Source of the DNA: JALZAA01 sp035316025
GTDB lineage: Bacteria > Actinomycetota > Acidimicrobiia > IMCC26256 > JACDBD01
Direction of reading: 5' to 3'
DNA length: 33,575 nt
NCBI GenBank assembly: GCA_035316025.1
Contig: DATFXL010000031.1
Span: forward strand, 1 to 33,575
Within the stretch, counting starts at the first letter, position 1. Each line of letters opens with the position of its first letter. Positions 28,225-33,575 of this stretch are shown in pieces. The translations under genes and the position numbers were made by a program. The notes beneath the pieces were generated by a model that was not told the origin of the DNA, searched no databases, and saw only the letters and a list, made by a program, of their open reading frames with translations.

Positions 28225-30335
28225 GGCGCGCCGCCGCGCTCGTGGCCGCGTCCGTCGCTGCGATCGTGCTCGGAGCCCTGCCCGCGGGAGCAGGCGTGCA
28301 ACCGCCGTCGACGACGACGCCGGCTTCGCCCGACTCGCTGCGTCTGGTGCTCACCTTCCAGCCGGCGTGGGTGAGCGTCGGAGGCAACCTGCCGCTGCGG
28401 CTCCAAGTTCGCGGGCAGGGGGCAAGCACCCCTGGCCTCACGGTGAGCGCCACCGCGCACGAGGCCGTGGGCTCCCGCAGCGCGTTCGAGAGCGCGCTCG
28501 CCGGGCGCGACCTCGGATCCGTGCTCGGCCAGACCGAGCTCCCGCTCGACGCGTTCCCAGCCGGCGAGGACGGCAGCCGCACGCTGACGTTCCCGCTCCA
28601 GGCGGACGACGCTCCCCGCGATCCCACGCGCCTCCAGCTGCTCCGCACCGGCGTGTACCCGGTCGAGGTCGAGCTGCGTCAGCCGGACGGCACGCGCCTG
28701 GCGGGTTTCGTGACACCGGTCGTGGCCGTCGCGCCGGCAGCGAACGGCGGGCCCGCCATCGGGCAGCGCCTCGACGTCAGCTGGGTCGTGCCGATGGTCG
28801 CTCCACCCGCCTATCAGGCCGACGGCAAGCCCGACCCCGACGTCGTGTCGGAGCTGCGGCCGGACGGGCGCCTCGGTCGCGACGCCCTCGCCTTCGCGAG
28901 CGCGGGCGTCCCCCTGACGTTGGCGCCCGGCCCCGAGACGCTCGAGGCCTGGACGCAGCTCGCCAACGACGACCCGGGGCTCACCTCGACCCTGAACGCA
29001 ACGCGCGACACCCTGGGCCGGTCGCAGGTCCTGTCCGGCCCGTACGTCCCCATCGACGTTCGGTCGCTCGTCGGCGGGGGGCTCAGCCCCGAAGTGGGCT
29101 CGCAGCTCGTGCAGGGGACCGAGCGGCTCAGTGCTCTGCTCGGGACGCGCGTCGACCCGAGGACCGAGATCGCACGACCTGTCAATGACGCCTCGCTCGC
29201 CCGGATGCGCGACGCCGGCGTCGACCGCCTGATCCTGGACGGGGCCGACCTCGCGCCCCGCGACGATCAGTTCACGCCCGCCCAGCCCTTCGTCGTTCGC
29301 AGCCAGCAGGGCACGGCGACCGCCGTCGGATCGGACACCGGGCTGCAGCGCCTGCTCGACGGCGACGATCCGCCGGCGCTGCGGGCACAGCGGTTCCTTG
29401 CCGGATTGTCAGTCGTCGCGCTCGAGCAGCCGAACGTCACCCGAGGCGTCGTCGTCCTCGAGCCTGACGACTGGGACGCGAGCAGTGCGCTGCTCGAGTC
29501 GACGCTGGCCGGCCTCGCCGCCGATCACCCGCTGCTGAATCCGACGACGGTCGACGACCTCGTCGCCACCGTGCCCCCGGCGACCAGAGGCAACGCCCCC
29601 CTCGAGCGGCAGCTTGCGTCACCGTCGCCGTCGCCGGTGCCGCCGCCGCCCGTCACCGAACGCGAGTACACGGACGCGCAGAACGAGCTCGCCTCGTTCA
29701 ACGCGTTCGTCCCGCCTCCGAACCCGGTCGCCGACCCCGGCAATCGGTCCCTGCTCGTGTCCCTGTCATCGGCGTGGACGGGCACCGCCGGTCGAGCCCG
29801 CGCCCGTGCCGAGCTGGGGAAGATCCATCTCGACGTCCAGCAGTTCGTCAACCGTCTGCGCGTCCCCGCGGTCAACAGCACGATCACCCTGACCGCCGAG
29901 AAGGGCGAGATCCCGGTCACGTTCCTCAACGAGACGGGTCAGCCGCTGCGCGTCCGAGTCCATCTGCAGAGCGACAGGCTCCAGTTCCCCGACGGAAACG
30001 AGCGCACGCTCGACCTGCCTCCACGGAGCACGACGGTCCGGTTCAGCGTGCAAGCGCAGAACTCGGGGACGTTCCCGCTCACGCTCAAGGTGACCTCGCC
30101 TGACGGCTCTCTGCCGATTCAGCAGACGGAGGTCCAGGTCCGCACCACCTTCTTCGTGAGCAACGTCGGGCTGATCCTGACGGTCGGTGCCGGGCTCTTC
30201 CTCGCCGGCTGGTGGGCCCACGACGTCCGCCGCCGGCGCCAGCGGCGGGCGGGCACGCCCGCCCAGCCGGTGTCGGCCCCGCCGCCGGCGGCTCCGGAGG
30301 TGGGCCAAAGCTCCGGCCAGAGCTCCACCCCGTGA
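28221..30335 (+). CDS. DUF6049 family exported membrane protein
   Basis: A 704-residue protein with a signal peptide (RRAAALVAASVAAIVLGALPAGAG, about 2-25), a long extracytoplasmic part, and one C-terminal membrane helix (about 652-672, FFVSNVGLILTVGAGLFLAGWWA) with a basic cytoplasmic tail. Beta-rich segments lie at both ends (SLRLVLTFQPAWVSVGGNLPLRLQVRG; ITLTAEKGEIPVTFLNETGQPLRVRVHLQS, an Ig-like fold). The middle (about 190-460) has a polysaccharide-deacetylase-like or TIM-barrel look but no catalytic motif. It corresponds to mycobacterial Rv3909, always next to murJ, so a cell-envelope role is likely but unproven. GTG 28221 overlaps the GNAT stop. Confidence 0.85.
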   Translation: MRRAAALVAASVAAIVLGALPAGAGVQPPSTTTPASPDSLRLVLTFQPAWVSVGGNLPLRLQVRGQGASTPGLTVSATAHEAVGSRSAFESALAGRDLGSVLGQTELPLDAFPAGEDGSRTLTFPLQADDAPRDPTRLQLLRTGVYPVEVELRQPDGTRLAGFVTPVVAVAPAANGGPAIGQRLDVSWVVPMVAPPAYQADGKPDPDVVSELRPDGRLGRDALAFASAGVPLTLAPGPETLEAWTQLANDDPGLTSTLNATRDTLGRSQVLSGPYVPIDVRSLVGGGLSPEVGSQLVQGTERLSALLGTRVDPRTEIARPVNDASLARMRDAGVDRLILDGADLAPRDDQFTPAQPFVVRSQQGTATAVGSDTGLQRLLDGDDPPALRAQRFLAGLSVVALEQPNVTRGVVVLEPDDWDASSALLESTLAGLAADHPLLNPTTVDDLVATVPPATRGNAPLERQLASPSPSPVPPPPVTEREYTDAQNELASFNAFVPPPNPVADPGNRSLLVSLSSAWTGTAGRARARAELGKIHLDVQQFVNRLRVPAVNSTITLTAEKGEIPVTFLNETGQPLRVRVHLQSDRLQFPDGNERTLDLPPRSTTVRFSVQAQNSGTFPLTLKVTSPDGSLPIQQTEVQVRTTFFVSNVGLILTVGAGLFLAGWWAHDVRRRRQRRAGTPAQPVSAPPPAAPEVGQSSGQSSTP

Positions 30336-32008
30336 GCGACGCGGTCGGCGCCGTCGGTCAGCCCTCGACCCGTCTGCTGCGGTCGAGCGCGATCGTCGGG
30401 CTCGGCACCGCCCTCTCGAGGATCACGGGTTTCCTGCGCGTGGCGGCGATCGCGTACGCGATCGGCGCCGGCGCGCTCGCCGGCACGTACAGCTACGCCA
30501 ACGAGACGCCGAACATGCTCTACGAGCTCCTGCTCGGCGGCGTGCTCACGGCCACGCTCGTGCCGCAGTTCGTCCGCCATGTCGAACGGGAGGACGACGA
30601 AGCCGTCAGCGCGATCATGACCGTCGCCATCGCGCTCCTCGTCGCCGTCGCACTGCTCGGGGTCCTGCTCGCTCCGTACATCGTCCAGGTGTTCACACTG
30701 CGGGCGGAGGGCGCGAGCCGCGCCGCGCAGCAGGACGTGGCAACGACGCTCGTGCGTCTGTTCATGCCACAGATCGTCTTCTACGGCTTCACCGCGCTCG
30801 CCACCGCGCTCCTGAACGCGCACCGCCGGTTCGCAGCCGCCGCGTTCGCGCCGATGCTCAACAACATCGTCGTGATCTGCATCTTCGTGTCGCTCCCGCG
30901 CGTGCTGGAGGGGCCGATCACGCTCGAGCGGGTCCGGAACGACAACGCACTGCTCCTGACCCTCGGTCTGGGTACGACGGCCGGCATCGCCGCCGTCGCC
31001 CTCGCGCTCGGCGGCGTGCTCCGGTGGGCGCGTATCCGCCTGCGGTTCGTGTTCGCCTGGCGGCACCGGGCCGTGCGCACCATGGCGCGCCTTTCTGTGT
31101 GGACGCTGGGCTACGTGATCGCCAATCAGATTGCTCTCTGGATCGTCCTTGTTCTCGCCAACGGACGCGACGGCGGTCCCTTCATCTATCTGAGCGCCTA
31201 CGCGTTCTTCCAGCTCCCGCACGGTCTGCTCGCCGTGTCCCTCATGACGACGCTGGCGCCGGAGATGGCGAGCGCGGCAGCCCGGGGAAACATCCGCCTA
31301 CTGCGCGAGCGGCTGTCGTTCGGGCTGCGGCTCACGACGTTCGTGATCGTCCCGTGCTCGGCGATCTTCATCGCCCTCGCCCGCCCGATGGTCGTCGCCC
31401 TGCTCGAGCGGGGCGCGTTCTCGAGTAGCGACGCCACCGTCGTCGCCCACACCGTGGCCGGGTTCTCGTTGGGCCTGGTGCCGTTCTCGGTGTACCTGTT
31501 CTCGCTGCGCGCGTTCTATTCGCTGCAGGACACGCGCACGCCGTTCTTTCTGAACTGCGTGGAGAACGCGCTCAACATCGTGCTCGCGTTCCCGCTGTAC
31601 AAAGCGTTCGGCGTGCCCGGGCTCGCCGTCGCGTTCGCCGGCGCTTACGGCGGAGCGTCAGTACTGACGCTCCTCGTGCTACGCCGTCGCCTCGGCTACA
31701 TGGACGGGCGCCGATTCGTCGACACGTTGGCACGCTCACTCGCCGCCGGCGGGCTCGTCGCCCTGGTGACGTGGATGATCGCCCGCGGCCTCGGCTGGTC
31801 GAACCCGTGGGTCGCGCTGGGCACGACGATCGTCGGGGCGACAGTCGGGTTCGCCGAGTACTTCGCCATTACCGCCGCCTTGCGCATGCGCGAGCTCGAC
31901 GACCTCTGGGCGCTGTTCGCCCCGCGCATCCGTCGTGGCCGCGGCCTGCAACCGCCCGTGGAGCCCGCCTTCGGAACGCCGGCGGACAGGGAGGGTCGAA
32001 CGGTGTAA
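30332..32008 (+). CDS. murJ: Lipid II flippase MurJ
   Basis: A 558-residue integral membrane protein of the MOP exporter superfamily with about 14 membrane helices, which moves lipid-linked peptidoglycan precursor across the membrane. STRLLRSSAIVGLGTALSRITGFLRVAAIAYAIG at the start, NETPNMLYELLLGGVLTATLVPQFVRH, QIVFYGFTALATALLNAHRRFAAAAFAPMLNN and LRAFYSLQDTRTPFFLN are characteristic. It lacks the C-terminal pseudokinase of mycobacterial MviN, so it is a plain MurJ. GTG 30332 overlaps the DUF6049 stop by 4 bp. DegV follows 50 nt downstream, and a PknB-type kinase gene after that. Confidence 0.95.
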   Translation: MSDAVGAVGQPSTRLLRSSAIVGLGTALSRITGFLRVAAIAYAIGAGALAGTYSYANETPNMLYELLLGGVLTATLVPQFVRHVEREDDEAVSAIMTVAIALLVAVALLGVLLAPYIVQVFTLRAEGASRAAQQDVATTLVRLFMPQIVFYGFTALATALLNAHRRFAAAAFAPMLNNIVVICIFVSLPRVLEGPITLERVRNDNALLLTLGLGTTAGIAAVALALGGVLRWARIRLRFVFAWRHRAVRTMARLSVWTLGYVIANQIALWIVLVLANGRDGGPFIYLSAYAFFQLPHGLLAVSLMTTLAPEMASAAARGNIRLLRERLSFGLRLTTFVIVPCSAIFIALARPMVVALLERGAFSSSDATVVAHTVAGFSLGLVPFSVYLFSLRAFYSLQDTRTPFFLNCVENALNIVLAFPLYKAFGVPGLAVAFAGAYGGASVLTLLVLRRRLGYMDGRRFVDTLARSLAAGGLVALVTWMIARGLGWSNPWVALGTTIVGATVGFAEYFAITAALRMRELDDLWALFAPRIRRGRGLQPPVEPAFGTPADREGRTV

Positions 32009-32058
32009 CGATGCGGGCTCGCCGCCGGTCCGAGAGCGGCGAGGGCCAGGGGGATGCC

Positions 32059-32892
32059 ATGGCGGTTCGAGTCGTCACCGATAGCGCCTGCGACCTACCC
32101 GACGACCTGATCGAGCGGTACGGCATCGAAGTGGTGCCGCTCACGATCCGCTTCGGCCACGAAGAGCTGGTCGACCGCAAGGAGCTCAGCACCGACGAGT
32201 TCTGGCGCCGCCTCGCCGACTCGGACGTGCTGCCCGAGACCTCGGCGCCGTCGGCGGGCGCGTTCGAGGGTGCCTTCCGACGGCTCGTCGAGGACGGCGC
32301 CACCGGCATCGTCTGCATCAACCTCTCGTCCAAGCTCTCGGCGACGATGCAATCGGCGCAGGTCGCGGCGCAGGCGGTCCAGGCCGACTGCCCGGTCGTC
32401 GTGGTCGACTCATTGCTGGTCTCGATGGGTCTCGGGAGTCTGTGCCTCACGGCCGCCCGGCGGGCCGCCGACGGCGACTCGCTCGACTCGATCGTCGCCA
32501 ACGTCAACGACCGCCGGAACCGCTCGAAGCTGTACGGCACCCTCGACACGCTCGAATTCCTCAAGAAGGGGGGACGGGTCGGCAACGCCCGCGCCCTGCT
32601 GGGCTCCATGCTCGCCATCAAACCGGTGGTGGAAGTTCGGGACGGCGTGGTCGAGGAGGCAGGCAAGGTCCGCACCCGGTCCAAGGCGCTCCGGCTCCTG
32701 GTCGACCGGGTCAAGGAGGGCCCATTCGAGAGCCTGGCCGTCCTGCACGGCAACGCGCCCGACCTCGAGGAGCTGCTCGATCTGCTCGAACCGCTCGCTC
32801 CCCGCGACGAGATCGTCGTCGGCCAGATCGGCCCCGTGATCGGCACGCACGCGGGGCCCCGCGTGATCGGGGTGACCTTCCAGGCGAGCTAG
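32059..32892 (+). CDS. DegV family fatty acid-binding protein
   Basis: A 277-residue DegV protein. The two-domain EDD fold binds one fatty acid, and in Firmicutes homologues serve fatty acid kinase. Seen: VRVVTDSACDLPDDLIERYGIEVVPLTIRFG, TSAPSAGAFEGAFRRL, INLSSKLSATMQSAQVAA, VVDSLLVSMGLGSL, LYGTLDTLEFLKKGGRVGNARALLGSMLAIKP and IGTHAGPRVIGV. ATG 32059 has AGGGGG 6 nt upstream and starts just before the first strand; ATG 32011 would add 16 Arg/Glu-rich residues. Fatty-acid partner genes are not visible. Confidence 0.92.
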   Translation: MAVRVVTDSACDLPDDLIERYGIEVVPLTIRFGHEELVDRKELSTDEFWRRLADSDVLPETSAPSAGAFEGAFRRLVEDGATGIVCINLSSKLSATMQSAQVAAQAVQADCPVVVVDSLLVSMGLGSLCLTAARRAADGDSLDSIVANVNDRRNRSKLYGTLDTLEFLKKGGRVGNARALLGSMLAIKPVVEVRDGVVEEAGKVRTRSKALRLLVDRVKEGPFESLAVLHGNAPDLEELLDLLEPLAPRDEIVVGQIGPVIGTHAGPRVIGVTFQAS

Positions 32893-32932
32893 CCGTCGGC
32901 CCGGCTGCAACAAGCGCCGCGCAGCGACGAAC

Positions 32933-32938
32933 TAGCGT
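32933..32938 (+). promoter_or_regulatory. -10 box for the leaderless kinase gene
   Basis: TAGCGT ends 8 nt before GTG 32947, with no ribosome-binding site. Confidence 0.4.
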
Positions 32939-32946
32939 CGGATGAC

Positions 32947-33575
32947 GTGCCGGAGCCAACCGTGGCAGGACGCATCCTGGGCGGGCGTTATCGCCTCGAC
33001 CGCGAGCTGGCGCGCGGAGGTATGGCGACGGTATGGGTCGCCGAGGACCCGTTGCTCTCGCGGCGGGTTGCGGTCAAGCTCTTGCTCCCGCAGCTCGCTG
33101 TCGACGACGCGTTGCGCGTGCGGTTCCGCAACGAGGCGATCGCGGCCGCGAAGCTCACTCACCCTGGGATCGTTGCGACGTACGACACTGGCGACGACGA
33201 CGGCACCGCGTACATCGTCATGGAGCTCGTCGAAGGGACGACGCTCCGGCGTGTGATCGACGAGCGCGAGCGGCTCCCTGTACGCGACGCCGTCGACATC
33301 TCGTCGCAGGTCGCCGACGCATTGGAGCACGCGCACCGTCAGGGGCTCGTGCACCGTGACATCAAACCGGCGAACGTTCTCGTGCAGCCGGACGGCCGCG
33401 TGAAGGTGACGGACTTCGGGATCGCCAAGGCCGCAGGGGGCGACGACCTGACACGTACCGGCACGGTTGTCGGAACGGCCCGCTACCTCGCGCCCGAGCA
33501 GGTGAACGGCCACCCGGTCGACGGACGCGCCGACGTGTACGCGCTGGGCCTCATCCTCTACGAGATGCTGGCGGG
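32947..33575 (+). CDS. PknB-like serine/threonine protein kinase, N-terminal part (cut by window edge)
   Basis: The first 209 residues of a Hanks-type kinase. Seen: glycine loop ELARGGMATVWVAED (about 24-38), VAVKLLLP with the ATP Lys, catalytic loop LVHRDIKPANVLV, DFGIAKA (Mg-binding Asp), and GTARYLAPEQ of the activation segment. The frame runs off the end with no stop, so any juxtamembrane, membrane or PASTA parts are outside. In actinobacteria such kinases often control cell-wall synthesis, and MurJ lies two genes upstream, but a link here is only positional. GTG 32947 is supported by TAGCGT 8 nt upstream; ATG 32942 is out of frame. Confidence 0.93.
   Translation, partial: MPEPTVAGRILGGRYRLDRELARGGMATVWVAEDPLLSRRVAVKLLLPQLAVDDALRVRFRNEAIAAAKLTHPGIVATYDTGDDDGTAYIVMELVEGTTLRRVIDERERLPVRDAVDISSQVADALEHAHRQGLVHRDIKPANVLVQPDGRVKVTDFGIAKAAGGDDLTRTGTVVGTARYLAPEQVNGHPVDGRADVYALGLILYEMLA

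Overview
The window looks like chromosomal DNA from a high-GC actinobacterium, most likely outside the classical mycobacteria and possibly class Acidimicrobiia; the class is an inference. Pointers are NucS, a Dcd-Dut type dCTP deaminase, inositol-phosphate synthase, DUF3499, DUF5318 and DUF6049 families, an F420/Ddn-type protein, a HAIR-like element upstream of dnaK, and many genes whose GTG/ATG start lies 5-8 nt after a TANNNT -10 box with no Shine-Dalgarno sequence (leaderless transcripts). Gene content resembles two origin-proximal blocks of Mycobacterium: ino1/padR/DUF5318 plus rpsF-ssb-rpsR-rplI-dnaB, and pcnA ... DUF6049-murJ.

Layout. 1-818 (-): 5' part of dnaK with its promoter and HAIR-like element. 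1033-4789 (+): a lone cNMP-binding domain protein, a membrane Fe-S reductase of the EtfD/heterodisulfide-reductase type, and a DUF4239 membrane protein. 4831-5403 (-): dcd. 5448-5518 (+): tRNA-Gly(CCC). 5478-8533: a 3,014-bp-period segment flanked by perfect 42-bp direct repeats of the 3' half of that tRNA. It holds one large gene, a class III cyclase-NB-ARC/AAA regulator, and no integrase. 8553-9549 (-): an NTF2/SnoaL-like protein and tag. 9597-10483 (+): Ddn-like protein and gluconokinase. 10607-11449 (-): two membrane proteins. 11523-12182 (+): nucS. 12200-12967 (-): an ECHDC3-like crotonase.

13046-17720 (-): rpsF-ssb-rpsR-rplI-dnaB. DnaB carries a 417-aa intein inside its Walker A motif, and S18 has a long acidic Ala/Glu tail. 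17898-19303 (-): panB and a DUF192 protein. 19372-20300: a small CxxC protein (+), and GYD and DUF5318 genes (-). 20455-22246 (+): a PadR regulator and ino1 behind a strong promoter with a palindromic GATATATC operator. 22295-23008 (+): methyltransferase. 23018-24433 (-): CCA-adding enzyme/PcnA. 24481-26402 (+): DUF3499, NfeD, SPFH/stomatin. 26399-27445 (-): HDAC-like amidohydrolase. 27520-32892 (+): GNAT-DUF6049-MurJ chained by 4-bp overlaps, then DegV. 32947-33575 (+): N-terminal part of a PknB-like kinase.

Most of the window is housekeeping: chaperone, replication and translation, inositol and pantothenate synthesis, tRNA maturation, cell-wall lipid II export. The accessory-looking parts are the tRNA-Gly-flanked single-regulator segment and the DnaB intein, whose homing endonuclease appears to have lost both active-site acids while the splicing motifs remain.
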